Source: Sinorhizobium terangae
GTDB taxonomy: Bacteria; Pseudomonadota; Alphaproteobacteria; Rhizobiales; Rhizobiaceae
NCBI RefSeq assembly: GCF_029714365.1
Contig: NZ_CP121660.1
Location: 1,674,001-1,738,000 of the forward strand
Length of the DNA stretch: 64,000 nt
Direction: 5' to 3'
Every line of letters begins with the position of its first letter. Within the stretch, counting starts at the first letter, position 1. This document shows positions 9,487 through 18,342 of this stretch, piece by piece. Made by a program: the position numbers and the translations under genes. Under the pieces are notes generated by a model, which ran no database searches, was not told where the DNA came from, and saw nothing but the letters and a program-made list of their open reading frames with translations.

Positions 9487-11175
9487 ATGCCCGACGCGGA
9501 TGCGACGATGTCTGCTTCATCTTCCGCTGAGAGCTACGATCTCGCCAAGGCTGAGGAGCTCGTTTCTTTGTACGACGAGAGCTTCCATCTCGTCGACTGT
9601 TCGGCAGAACACAGGAAAGCATATGCCGTCGACTCGCTTGTCGAGACCACGCTCTGGCACATCTATCCTGAGCTACTGGCGTCCGGCCCGCGCTCCGCCG
9701 TCGAATTCGTCGTTGCAAGCGGACTGCCGCGAACCGTCGAGATAGCCGATGCGGCGTCCGGAAATCGTCGCACACTCATCATCTTCCGCAGTGCTCACGG
9801 TATCGGGATCTTTGAAGCGGAAAGAAGCTACCACCAGACATCCAGTCAAAGAGAGAGCGATCGAGCACTCCTGTTGCACCAGGCAACTCACGATGTCTTG
9901 ACCGGACTGCCAAACCGCCGACGGTTCAGCGATCAGTTGCGAGCCGCCCTGCCCGTACCGAGCGGCGCCAAGCTGGCGCTCATGCAGATCGATCTCGACG
10001 ACTTCAAACCGATCAATGATACGCTCGGCCACGGCGCCGGCGACACCGTTCTCAAAATGGCGGCGGAACGGATCCGGGGCGTGCTCAAGGAGCGTGAGCT
10101 CGCCTATCGGCTGGCCGGCGATGAATTCGCCGTCATCCAGTGGAGGCTCGACCAGCCCAAAGAGGCGGAGCGTCTCGCCGAGGCCATCGTCAACGCCTTC
10201 AAGGAGCCCTTCACCGTCGACGGCATCAGCCTGTTTGTCGGCGCGAGCGTCGGTATTGCCATCGCCCCGGCGGACGGAAACGAAATCGAACAGCTGATGA
10301 AAGCGGCCGACATCGCGCTCTATGCCGCAAAGAAGGATGGGCGGGGCCGGGCAAGGACATTCACCCGTTCGATGCTGATCGTGCTGGAGCAGCGCGAGAT
10401 GCTGCGTCGCAGCCTGCGCACCGCCCTTCAGGAGGGGCAGTTCTTCATCGAATACCAGCCCTTCGTGAAACCCCGCTCGTCGGTCGTTGGCTTCGAAGCG
10501 CTGTTGCGGTGGCGCCATCCGCTGATCGGCATCATCCCTCCGAGCGTGTTCATTCCCATGGCGGAGGCGGACGGTCTCATGAGCGAGATCGGCCAGTGGA
10601 TGCTGGAACAGGCCTGCCGGGCCGCCATGACCTGGCCCTCTTACTTCACCGTCGCGGTCAACCTGTCGCCGGCGGAATTCTTGCATGAGGGTCTCACCGA
10701 TCGCGTCGCGCTGGTCCTCGATCTGACCGGGATCCGCGCCGACCGCCTCGAACTGGAAGTCACCGAATCGGTGCTGCTCGAACGCACCATCAACAATCTC
10801 GACACCCTCAACACCTTGAATTTGCTTGGCGTTCAGATTTCCCTCGATGATTTCGGCACCTATTATTCCTCGCTCAGTTATCTCAAGAACTTCCCGTTCG
10901 ATACGATCAAGATCGACCAGTATTTCATCAAGGATCTTGAGCATGACGAGAAGAGCCAGACGATCGTCAGGTCAATAATCGCGCTCTCGCACGGCCTTGG
11001 CATGGACGTCACCGCCGAGGGTGTGGAGACGGAAGGACAGGCCGCCTGGCTTCAGAAGGAGGGCTGCGACCGACTGCAGGGCTACTTCTTGGGCTTCCCG
11101 ATCCCTGCCGAAGCAATCGGCGAATTCTTGCGCAAGTCGGCGGCCCTGCCCATGGTGGGGGCTCTCAGGACCTGA
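9487..11175 (+). CDS. EAL phosphodiesterase with degenerate GGDEF domain
   Basis: A cytoplasmic protein of 562 residues with no membrane segment. Residues about 15-125 look like a PAS-type sensor. The GGDEF domain (about 140-300) has DVLTGLPNRR and DLDDFKPINDTLGH but LAGDEF in place of GGDEF, so cyclase activity is doubtful and a GTP-sensing role is possible. The EAL domain is complete (GFEALLRWRHP, NLSPAEF, EVTESVLLE, DDFGTYYSS with GTG changed to GTY, EGVETEG), so c-di-GMP hydrolysis is likely. The ATG at 9487 follows ggagagc; the longer frame from 9430 has no good ribosome site. It heads the partner-switching operon that runs to 16239. Confidence 0.88.
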   Translation: MPDADATMSASSSAESYDLAKAEELVSLYDESFHLVDCSAEHRKAYAVDSLVETTLWHIYPELLASGPRSAVEFVVASGLPRTVEIADAASGNRRTLIIFRSAHGIGIFEAERSYHQTSSQRESDRALLLHQATHDVLTGLPNRRRFSDQLRAALPVPSGAKLALMQIDLDDFKPINDTLGHGAGDTVLKMAAERIRGVLKERELAYRLAGDEFAVIQWRLDQPKEAERLAEAIVNAFKEPFTVDGISLFVGASVGIAIAPADGNEIEQLMKAADIALYAAKKDGRGRARTFTRSMLIVLEQREMLRRSLRTALQEGQFFIEYQPFVKPRSSVVGFEALLRWRHPLIGIIPPSVFIPMAEADGLMSEIGQWMLEQACRAAMTWPSYFTVAVNLSPAEFLHEGLTDRVALVLDLTGIRADRLELEVTESVLLERTINNLDTLNTLNLLGVQISLDDFGTYYSSLSYLKNFPFDTIKIDQYFIKDLEHDEKSQTIVRSIIALSHGLGMDVTAEGVETEGQAAWLQKEGCDRLQGYFLGFPIPAEAIGEFLRKSAALPMVGALRT

Positions 11176-11276
11176 CGAGGCTCGAAGTGGCCAGAGAGTC
11201 TGGTCATCGCAGCCGGTCGGATATAGTCATGGGAGTAAGCGAATCAGGATTCGCTCATGCAGTCGGAGAAAGCAGC

Positions 11277-11795
11277 ATGAACGCAGCCCAAAGGCAGCCG
11301 GCGGAAGCAAAGTTCGAACCCCTGCTCCAGTTCGAGATGGAGATGGGCACGTTCCTGTCCGATTGGCACCATTGCGATCAGCTGTCCAACTTCATGGCGC
11401 GGATGATAAGCCACAACCGGACGGACCCCGTACGACACTCGAATTTTTTCTCCTCCGCGCTCAACGAGCTGCTGGAGGTTTCGTTTCGAGGCGGCTCACC
11501 GGAGGGCCGCATCGGCTGCTTGGTCTTTCGCCAGGGTCCCAAGGAGCGCGTGAAGCTCTCCTTCCCATGCTCGCCCACCCAGCGACGGTTCTTCCGCGAG
11601 GCGGTCGCGAGAACCCACAAGGGCGACGCATACGCGCGCTATCTGGACGCTATTTCAACCGATCTCGCACCAAGCCGGGAGATTGTTCTCCTGGACCTGG
11701 CGATCAATTTCGACGCCGAGATTAGTCTGGAAGAGGATGACCCGCCGTCGATATCGATCATTGTGGATCTCCCGCTTGAAGGAATTGTAAGTTGA
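11277..11795 (+). CDS. Degenerate GHKL-kinase-like protein of a partner-switching module
   Basis: A soluble protein of about 172 residues with no close named relative that I recognise. It seems to be a diverged paralogue of the kinase-like protein at 15329. The helix SSALNELLEVSFR matches the N-box [14 protein letters not shown] of that protein, and both share the following strand order. The ATP-lid/G-box region ([14 protein letters not shown] in the paralogue) is replaced by SREIVLLDLAINFD, so ATP binding is probably lost. The ATG at 11277 follows ggagaaagc; an ATG at 11229 is an alternative. It overlaps the next gene through the stop at 11793-11795. Likely role: binding partner of the downstream STAS domain rather than an active kinase (inference). 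Confidence 0.6.
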   Translation: MNAAQRQPAEAKFEPLLQFEMEMGTFLSDWHHCDQLSNFMARMISHNRTDPVRHSNFFSSALNELLEVSFRGGSPEGRIGCLVFRQGPKERVKLSFPCSPTQRRFFREAVARTHKGDAYARYLDAISTDLAPSREIVLLDLAINFDAEISLEEDDPPSISIIVDLPLEGIVS

Positions 11796-12967
11796 GTACG
11801 GCAGTTCTTGCGGCGCCCTTCCAGGCAGTGTTCGACGCCAATAGTCAAGAGTTCTCCCTTGTCGGCGTCATTCGGCCGCGCTCCGTCGACGAGATCGCTC
11901 ACAGCATTACGGAGTTCCGCAGAGCAATCGACGAGGCGCGCGGCGTCCTCTACATCAATGTAAAGCGCCTCGCGCAGATGAACAATACGGCCTTCCACGC
12001 CTTTTCCCGGGTTGTTCTGGATGCCTGCCGCACGCGCTCGGATATCCGCTTCGTCGTCGTCACGTCGAGCGTCGTCGGCTGGACCGAACGCATGTTCCGC
12101 CATCTCGGCAAGATCGAACCGCAGATCACCGTCGAGGTCTATGATTCGAAATTCTATCCCGGTCAAAGTTTCGTCGAGGATACGAGCTTCATTCCCATCC
12201 TCCGCGCGCAGACGAAAATGACCTGGCGCCACGAGCGCACCATCCTGCCGCGCCACGGCATGCGGCCCGGCATCGCCATGGCCGACATCTGCTGCGGCAT
12301 CGGCGATTTCGCCGTGCTCGCGCAGAAGGAGTTTCAGCCGGCGCGGATCGTCGCCCTCGACCACTCGAAGCCGAGCCTCGCCTATGCCCGCGAGGTGGCG
12401 GCGGAGTTCGGCGTGACGGGTATCGAATATACCTACGGCGACGCGTCGGAGATGCTACTCGAGGACAACCAGTTCGACTTCGTGACCTGCCGGCATTCGC
12501 TGCAGATCTTCAATCAGCCGGAGCTGCTTCTCAAGGAGCTCTATCGGATCGTGAAGCCGGGCGGCCGCGTCTACATCACCAACGAGAAGAACTCGCACTG
12601 CCTCGGCGAGCCACGGGCGCAAAGCATCCAATGGACCTACAATGAGCTCGCGAGGCTTTTGAGCCATTTCGAGATGGATGTGGAACTAGGGCCAAAGGGC
12701 CGCCGCTATCTCGCCGACGCCGGATTCGACGACATCCTGGTCGAATCCTTCATGATCACCAATCTGGACGGTGACCCACAGGATTTCGCCGACGTCATCG
12801 CCGGCTGGGAGAAGATGTTTGCGGCAATGGCGGCGAGACACGGCGAAGCACCCGAATTCATCGACCGTTTTCGCCAGGGCTTCCGGGATCACATCTTCGC
12901 GGCACTGCATCCGAAGGGCTATGCAGGCTGGCCGATCTGGGCAGCGTCCGGGCGCAAACCACTATGA
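11792..12967 (+). CDS. STAS domain fused to a SAM-dependent methyltransferase
   Basis: A 391-residue protein starting at a TTG that overlaps the upstream TGA (TTGA), which suggests translational coupling. Residues about 1-120 align with the stand-alone STAS protein at 15886: QMNNTAFHAFSRVVLDACR against [18 protein letters not shown]. This puts Thr66 at the site of the phosphorylatable serine of anti-sigma-factor antagonists. Residues about 140-390 are a class I methyltransferase with motif I DICCGIGDFA, an acidic LDHSKPSL strand, DFVTCRHSLQIF and IVKPGGRVYI, like the UbiE/Methyltransf_11 group. The methyl acceptor is unknown. A methyltransferase wired to a partner switch is unusual. The final ATGA overlaps the phosphatase gene. 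Confidence 0.8.
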   Translation: MSTAVLAAPFQAVFDANSQEFSLVGVIRPRSVDEIAHSITEFRRAIDEARGVLYINVKRLAQMNNTAFHAFSRVVLDACRTRSDIRFVVVTSSVVGWTERMFRHLGKIEPQITVEVYDSKFYPGQSFVEDTSFIPILRAQTKMTWRHERTILPRHGMRPGIAMADICCGIGDFAVLAQKEFQPARIVALDHSKPSLAYAREVAAEFGVTGIEYTYGDASEMLLEDNQFDFVTCRHSLQIFNQPELLLKELYRIVKPGGRVYITNEKNSHCLGEPRAQSIQWTYNELARLLSHFEMDVELGPKGRRYLADAGFDDILVESFMITNLDGDPQDFADVIAGWEKMFAAMAARHGEAPEFIDRFRQGFRDHIFAALHPKGYAGWPIWAASGRKPL

Positions 12968-15324
12968 GCGAAAGCAATGTCCAACGTCCCCGGTTCGGTT
13001 TGAGATCCTTTCGCGCCAAGTTCGTGCTGGTCGTCGGCAGCGCCGTGCTCTTCGACCTCCTGGTAACAGGCGGCCTGGCGCTCTGGAACGTTCAAAGATT
13101 GTCGCGCGACGCGACGACGGAGGTCGGGCAGGGCCTGCAAAAGGCAAACGAAGATTACATGCTCACCTACGCGGAATCGACGGCCGCGCGGGTTGATCTT
13201 CTGATCGGCCAGGTTCACGCCGACGTCGCCACGCTCGCCGGCGTGCTCCAGGCGCAGATCGACCGCCCCGTGCGCAGGTCCGAGATCGGAGAGGCACTGG
13301 CGCGGCACGCACCGGAATCCGTTACCGTGGCTTACGATCCCAAAGGTGGGTGGGCGCAGAACCTTCCGGGACCGCTCTCGAGCGTCAGCGTTTGGAGCTA
13401 TCTCCTTGGCCCCGATCACCGGCCGCTACCCGAGGTGCAGACCGACATCGAGAACAGCGCCGTTCTCGATCTGGTTGCTCCCGCCCTGCTTGCGCACGGC
13501 CGCTCCAAACTGCAGATGTACTACGTCGGACCAAAGGAGCGGCCGATCTTGCGGATGGCACCCTATGCCGATCAGGCTCGGACGTTCGACCGTCTCTACC
13601 CCGGTCACAACGAGGCCAACTTCTGGAACTTCTTCTTCCCCGGCCTCTACGAGTCCTGGGAGGGATGGGCAAAGGATCCGAGCCTCAGGCCCGTTTCAGC
13701 CGATACCACGCAAACGGCACCTTATACGGATGCCGCCACGGGGAAACTGATCGTCAGTTTCTTCCAACCGCTCTGGACGCGCGACCGCAAGGGTGTCGCC
13801 GGAGCGGCCGGGACCGATATCACGCTCGATCAGCTGGCCGAGGTTGTCGAAAGCGTCAAAGTCGGCGGCAGCGGGTTCGGTTTCCTCGCCATGTCCGACG
13901 GCAACGTGCTTGCCATCAACGGCGTAGGAGAAAAGGTCATCGGCCTGCAACGGTCGAGCGAGACCGGCAGCCAGGGTGTCACCGGCCTTAATCGTTCGCT
14001 GCGCCAAAGCGTGCAGCCGGCGATCGCGCAACTGCCGCTCGGCGCTGACGGCGCGATACAGCGCGTGCTGCTCGACGAGGACGGCGAGAAGGTGCCCTAT
14101 CTCATTCTCCTGAAGCAGCTCGAGCCGGAGAATTTCTGGGTATCCGGCCCCGTTCGCCGCGAAACCATGTCGCTCGGCATCGTCGTGCCCGAGCGCGAAA
14201 TCTACGCCTCGCTGTTTGCGGCGCAGGCCGGAATTTCCGAGGCGGCGAACCGGATCCTGATCTATCAGGCCCTCGCTTTGCTCGCTTCGTTGCTCTTCGT
14301 TATCACCGCCGTGTTCGGCATATCCAAGCGCGTTACCCGCGGCATCAGCGCCCTTGCCGGCGCGGCAACGAGGATCGAGGCCAAGGACTATTCGGTCCGG
14401 GTTCCGATCTCCACGCGCGACGAAGTCGGCGAAGCCGGCATCGCCTTCAACCGCATGGCGGAAGAAATCAGCTACCACACCGAGAACCTCGAAAACCTTG
14501 TGACCGAGCGCACGAAACAGCTCGAGGACGCGAACCACCAGATTTCGGCGCTGAACACCCAGTTGCGCAGCGAGAACCTACGCCTCGGCGCGGAACTCGC
14601 GGTCGCCCGGCAGATCCAGATGATGGTGCTGCCCAAGGCCGGCGAACTCGAGGAAATTTCCGACGTGGAGATTGCCGCCTACATGCGGCCCGCCGACGAA
14701 GTCGGTGGCGACTATTATGACGTCCTGAGGGACGGCGAGCGGCTGAAGATCGGCATCGGCGACGTCACCGGCCACGGCCTGGAAAGCGGCGTGCTGATGC
14801 TGATGGTCCAATCGGTTGCACGCGCGTTGCAGGAGGCCGGCGACATGGATCCGTCGCAATTCCTCAACCGGGTCAATCGCGCTATCTACAAGAATATCGT
14901 CCGGACCAACACGGACAAGCATCTCTCGCTTGCCTTCCTGGACTACGACGGCGCGCGCCTGACGCTCTCTGGCCAGCACGAAGAGCTGATCGTGGTCAGA
15001 AATCTTGGAAACGTGGAGCGGATAGACACACTCGACCTTGGGCTGCCGATCGGGTTGGAGCCGGACATATCGCCCTTCGTGGCGACACGCGACATCAATT
15101 TTGGCCACGGCGACATGATCATTCTGCACACCGACGGCGTAACCGAGGCAGAGAACAGGAACGGCGAGCTCTTTGGTATCGAAAGGCTTTGCGAGAGTGC
15201 GCGTCGTCACTACGGCCAAAGCGCCGAGGATGTCAAAACCGGAATCATCGACGATCTGATGGCACATATAGGCACCCAGAAAATCCATGACGATATCACG
15301 CTGGTGGTGATGAGGCACAGGTAA
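12964..15324 (+). CDS. Membrane sensor with HAMP and SpoIIE-type PP2C phosphatase
   Basis: A 786-residue protein. A transmembrane segment at about 18-40 leads into a large periplasmic sensor (about 45-430, probably dCache). A second segment lies at about 437-460, followed by HAMP, a coiled coil (about 510-545), and a PP2C SpoIIE domain to the end. All metal-binding signatures are intact: GGDYYD, GDVTGHG, HTDGVTEA, HDDITLVV. SiaA of the Pseudomonas SiaABCD pathway has the same plan; that phosphatase acts on a phosphorylated STAS protein to control a diguanylate cyclase. Here the likely substrates are the STAS proteins at 11792 and 15886. Its start overlaps the previous stop (ATGA) and the next gene begins 4 bases after its own stop. 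Confidence 0.9.
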   Translation: MSESNVQRPRFGLRSFRAKFVLVVGSAVLFDLLVTGGLALWNVQRLSRDATTEVGQGLQKANEDYMLTYAESTAARVDLLIGQVHADVATLAGVLQAQIDRPVRRSEIGEALARHAPESVTVAYDPKGGWAQNLPGPLSSVSVWSYLLGPDHRPLPEVQTDIENSAVLDLVAPALLAHGRSKLQMYYVGPKERPILRMAPYADQARTFDRLYPGHNEANFWNFFFPGLYESWEGWAKDPSLRPVSADTTQTAPYTDAATGKLIVSFFQPLWTRDRKGVAGAAGTDITLDQLAEVVESVKVGGSGFGFLAMSDGNVLAINGVGEKVIGLQRSSETGSQGVTGLNRSLRQSVQPAIAQLPLGADGAIQRVLLDEDGEKVPYLILLKQLEPENFWVSGPVRRETMSLGIVVPEREIYASLFAAQAGISEAANRILIYQALALLASLLFVITAVFGISKRVTRGISALAGAATRIEAKDYSVRVPISTRDEVGEAGIAFNRMAEEISYHTENLENLVTERTKQLEDANHQISALNTQLRSENLRLGAELAVARQIQMMVLPKAGELEEISDVEIAAYMRPADEVGGDYYDVLRDGERLKIGIGDVTGHGLESGVLMLMVQSVARALQEAGDMDPSQFLNRVNRAIYKNIVRTNTDKHLSLAFLDYDGARLTLSGQHEELIVVRNLGNVERIDTLDLGLPIGLEPDISPFVATRDINFGHGDMIILHTDGVTEAENRNGELFGIERLCESARRHYGQSAEDVKTGIIDDLMAHIGTQKIHDDITLVVMRHR

Positions 15325-15328
15325 TCAG

Positions 15329-15886
15329 ATGACGACCTTATACGGACTGGAGGACCTCGCGATCGGCACGGGCGAAGATGTGACGAGACTTCGTCTCTTC
15401 GATGGCCCCCTGGATCTCAGTTGGAAACACTGCGCAATCACGTCGGATTTCGTCGCCGAGTTCGTCGCGTCGCGATATAGAACCTCCCGCAGCCTTTACA
15501 AGGAAGTACGGCATAATGTCGGCTACCTGACCAACGAACTCATTGAAAACGCGGTTAAGTTCCGCACGTCCGGCGAAATCGTCGTCGAAGCGTCGATTGC
15601 GACCAATGCTTTTCGGGCAAAGGTCTCCAATTTCATCAATGGGGATACGGCCGACCGCTTCCAGCACCTGCTTTCGGAAATCACCGCGGGCGATCCGGGC
15701 GAGCTTCTCATAGAGCGGATAGAAGCGAATGCCACAGGCTCCGGCGCAGGCTCCGGGCTTGGACTTCTGACCCTCATGAGCGATTATGGTGCTCACTTCG
15801 CGTGGGTTTTTGGCACCCGCGTGCAGAACAGCGAGATCCCGCTGGAAACCTATGCCTCAATTTCAGTCCCCGATCTCTCGAACTGA
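15329..15886 (+). CDS. GHKL anti-sigma-type kinase, slr1658-like
   Basis: A soluble 185-residue protein with a HATPase/anti-sigma-kinase look. It has an N-box ([14 protein letters not shown], with Asn for metal binding) and a glycine-rich ATP lid ([17 protein letters not shown]). It resembles the cyanobacterial Slr1658 group of regulators, which occur next to Slr1659-type STAS proteins as here. In partner switching such a protein phosphorylates the STAS partner, and the SpoIIE phosphatase encoded just upstream reverses this. Its stop overlaps the start of the STAS gene (TGATG), which supports a one-to-one complex. The direct kinase activity is inferred from motifs only. Confidence 0.8.
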   Translation: MTTLYGLEDLAIGTGEDVTRLRLFDGPLDLSWKHCAITSDFVAEFVASRYRTSRSLYKEVRHNVGYLTNELIENAVKFRTSGEIVVEASIATNAFRAKVSNFINGDTADRFQHLLSEITAGDPGELLIERIEANATGSGAGSGLGLLTLMSDYGAHFAWVFGTRVQNSEIPLETYASISVPDLSN

Positions 15887-16239
15887 TGGGCAGCGAAGAC
15901 ATGGAAATCAAGGAAGACGAGTATCGCGTTTGGTTGGAAGGCAAGGACATCTATTTCGATGGAAGCATGCGCCTGCCTAGCACCGAGGCCTACGCGCCGA
16001 TCTTTTCCTTGGTGATGAGCGTGCTAGAGTCCGATCCGGATCGCATGACCGTTGATCTGACGGGACTGCAGTTTCTCAATTCATCCGGAATCAACCTTCT
16101 GGCAAAACTCACGATCGAAGCGCGCAAGCGGCCGAATATCCAATTCACCGTCCGCGGAAGCTCGGAGTATCCCTGGCAATCGAAGTCTCTGCCAAACCTC
16201 AAGAAACTGCATCCCGGCGTCGATCTCAGGCTGACCTGA
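15886..16239 (+). CDS. Stand-alone STAS (anti-sigma-antagonist-like) protein, slr1659-like
   Basis: A 117-residue STAS-fold protein, close to the usual family length. The conserved loop [10 protein letters not shown] holds Ser66 and Ser67, the expected site for kinase phosphorylation and SpoIIE dephosphorylation. The start was placed at the ATG overlapping the previous stop (TGATG at 15884-15888), not at the in-frame 15802 codon inside the kinase gene. It is the last gene of the operon. Its target may be the diguanylate cyclase/phosphodiesterase at 9487, by analogy with SiaC-SiaD, but no sigma factor gene is present in the window. Confidence 0.82.
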   Translation: MGSEDMEIKEDEYRVWLEGKDIYFDGSMRLPSTEAYAPIFSLVMSVLESDPDRMTVDLTGLQFLNSSGINLLAKLTIEARKRPNIQFTVRGSSEYPWQSKSLPNLKKLHPGVDLRLT

Positions 16240-16427
16240 AGGCTGGGTCCGAAGGAAATGCTGCCGGGCTCGCGCTCCACGTTCTTCCCCGCGTTGCTGC
16301 GGCGTCCACTGCGCACCGGACCACGTGGCTTGATCCTCAACTTGAAGGCTTCGCATCGTCGGAATCGCGCGGCCTGCTTAAGCACGGAGGTTAACGCCGG
16401 CCCCGGCGCACGTAGTGACACACTCCG

Positions 16428-16742
16428 TCACCGAATGCGTTCGCTGCCGGGGTTGCTTACGTCAAGGTTCCTGAGCCATGGCAGCGGCCGCTTGAATTCG
16501 ACCCCGATCTCGCACGCGTTCTGCCAGGCTATCCATCCGGACGCGCAAACGTGTTCCGGAATGAAGAGCAGTTGAACCTCTGGTCCGGTTGATATCGGCG
16601 TACTGAATCGCAGTCGAGCACCTTTGGAATTGATATCTACGATAAGACATTCGATTCCAAGCCCTCCCGCACCCTCTTGCAGAAGGCGCGCGCGCTTTAG
16701 AGACTTCCGTCTCGTGAGGCGGCGGAGTTCGGCATTAGGCAT
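16428..16742 (-). CDS. Single-domain PilZ protein
   Basis: About 104 codons. The c-di-GMP signature is present: an arginine cluster (RRLTRRKSLKRAR) followed by VDINSKGARLRF, the N/DxSxxG element of PilZ. The start at 16742 follows aaaggaagttatt; a GTG at 16781 would give 13 extra residues. It lies 35 bases after tadG on the same strand and is probably cotranscribed with it, so it could relay c-di-GMP to the pilus machinery. It also faces the partner-switching operon tail to tail. Confidence 0.82.
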   Translation of the reverse strand: MPNAELRRLTRRKSLKRARLLQEGAGGLGIECLIVDINSKGARLRFSTPISTGPEVQLLFIPEHVCASGWIAWQNACEIGVEFKRPLPWLRNLDVSNPGSERIR

Positions 16743-16777
16743 AATAACTTCCTTTGATGAAACCTGCTGCGGTGCTT

Positions 16778-18148
16778 TCACTCGATCAGCGCTATTTGCT
16801 GGTTTGCCAGGAGCTTCCTGGTGCCCGCGCTATCGCAGGCCGACTGCATCGTTGAATTCCCGCTGAACGTAATCTTATCGGCGATGACTTGCGTACAGCC
16901 GTTCGTCGTTGCGGAATTCCCCTTGTAATCGAGCGAAGACGCCGGCGTATAGACCGCCCCGGTCAGGACCGAGTTCGACGTCCCGTTGATGGCATGGCTC
17001 ACTGCCGTCTGGCTGCGGCTGCCGAAGAAGAGAATTCCGGAATAGGGTCCGGATGTCGGGGCCTTCAAATCGAGGGTGACGTTCCCTTTGAGATCCAATC
17101 GAGCGTCGTTTGCGAAATAGAAGGTCACACCGCTGTAACCGTTCACTGGAGCGCCTACCTGCAGCCGGGCTGCCGAGGTGGCCGTCGGGTTACCGCCGTT
17201 CGCGGTAAACGTGCCGCCAGTTACGATATACAGGCCCGGTTCGAACTCGACTGTTCCTTTCACGTCCAGCCCGTTGGGAAAGCACCTGACCCTGACCCCG
17301 CTGGGATGCATCTGTGTCGTTTTCACAACCGTCAGCTGGCCCGGATTGCCGATATTCCTGTTGCCGGAGTCGCAGGCGAAGCCGGGCCACGGGTACGGCT
17401 CGGGTACGCTCGCATACGGGTCGATGCTTGCAGGCGCGTTCTCGTGAACCGTGTCGCATTTGTTCAACCTCAGGCCCAGCGTCGCCACCGCTCCACCGAC
17501 TGCGTGGACGCAGTCCGCACTCATCGATGCGGATCCGGCCATGAGAAACGAATCTGAAGCGCTCGAATTCGATGCCACATCGCAACCGCTTAGGTCCACC
17601 GAAGCCGAGCCGGAGACCGTTACGGCGCCCGATTTTGTCTTCGAGAGGGCAAGCACGCAGGCCGTCGACCCCCCCTCCACCTGTGCAACCGCGCGCGCAC
17701 GCATCGTGACGGGTTGACCGGAAAAGATGGACGAAAACAGCCGCGAACGCGTCTCCGTCAGGACGACTTCAAGCCTGTCCTGAGTCCCGGCACTTGCGGT
17801 CGGTGACGAAGATGGGCTTATCGCCAGCGTGCCGGCCGCCGGCGAGTAGCCGCTTTTGGAGGCGATCAGTGTTGCCGTGGCCTCGAGCGCGGGCCTTTGA
17901 TCCCCTGCGCGCAGACGCCCCGCGGCCGCATGCGCAGCAACGTCTGCGGCATGCTGCAGCTTACGCTGCTTCAGATACCAGAAGCCGGTCTCCGCGCCGA
18001 GGCCCATGGCTCCGACGAGAACGGGAAACGTGACCGCCGCGATAACGGCGACCGTGCCACCTTCATCCGTCAGGAATCGAAGCGCACCCGCCCGCTGCCG
18101 CGTCGATCGTCGCGCAGAGATCACGTCGTTTCTTTCGCTCATTCGCAT
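16778..18148 (-). CDS. tadG: TadG-like pilus assembly protein
   Basis: About 456 residues. One N-terminal hydrophobic helix of the Tad type (GGTVAVIAAVTFPVLVGAMG) is followed by FWYLKQRKLQHAADVAAHAAA, the standard TadG/TadE-family opening. The remainder is an extracytoplasmic, Ser/Gly/Asn-rich part with paired cysteines and no obvious von Willebrand A motif. The start is set at ATG 18148 (MRMSERND), or two codons later at 18142; the longer frame to 18298 has a non-pilin leader. It is divergent from cpaA, with a shared 194-base control region, and is followed by the PilZ gene. Role: minor pseudopilin or anchor of the Flp pilus. Confidence 0.82.
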   Translation of the reverse strand: MRMSERNDVISARRSTRQRAGALRFLTDEGGTVAVIAAVTFPVLVGAMGLGAETGFWYLKQRKLQHAADVAAHAAAGRLRAGDQRPALEATATLIASKSGYSPAAGTLAISPSSSPTASAGTQDRLEVVLTETRSRLFSSIFSGQPVTMRARAVAQVEGGSTACVLALSKTKSGAVTVSGSASVDLSGCDVASNSSASDSFLMAGSASMSADCVHAVGGAVATLGLRLNKCDTVHENAPASIDPYASVPEPYPWPGFACDSGNRNIGNPGQLTVVKTTQMHPSGVRVRCFPNGLDVKGTVEFEPGLYIVTGGTFTANGGNPTATSAARLQVGAPVNGYSGVTFYFANDARLDLKGNVTLDLKAPTSGPYSGILFFGSRSQTAVSHAINGTSNSVLTGAVYTPASSLDYKGNSATTNGCTQVIADKITFSGNSTMQSACDSAGTRKLLANQQIALIE

Positions 18149-18342
18149 GCCCAGTTGTCTAAGGTTTCGGGGCCGGACGATACAACCCACTGCGATGCTT
18201 AGCGATTCGGCCGGTTGGTCTAGTCCGGCCCGTAAGCACTTCCCTGGCCTGCTTAGGCCATCAGGTCGAATGGTCATTGCGCGGCTCAGGGGGCACATTT
18301 CACGGGACTAAACGGCTCCAGATTCCCGCAAAGGCACCTAAG
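18149..18342. promoter_or_regulatory. Divergent tadG/cpaA control region with a shared motif pair
   Basis: Bases 18208-18227 (cggccggttggtctagtccg) are, with one mismatch, the reverse complement of 22484-22503 in the second pilus intergenic region. Bases 18256-18273 (ggccatcaggtcgaatgg) match 22525-22542 (ggccatcaggctgaatgg) at 16 of 18 positions in the same orientation. Such a pair in both divergent pilus promoters suggests binding sites of one common regulator. Confidence 0.5.

Noticed and set aside
9673..10944. 423-codon minus-strand frame
   Set aside because: Antisense to the EAL gene at 9487; composition and lack of motifs show it is a shadow.
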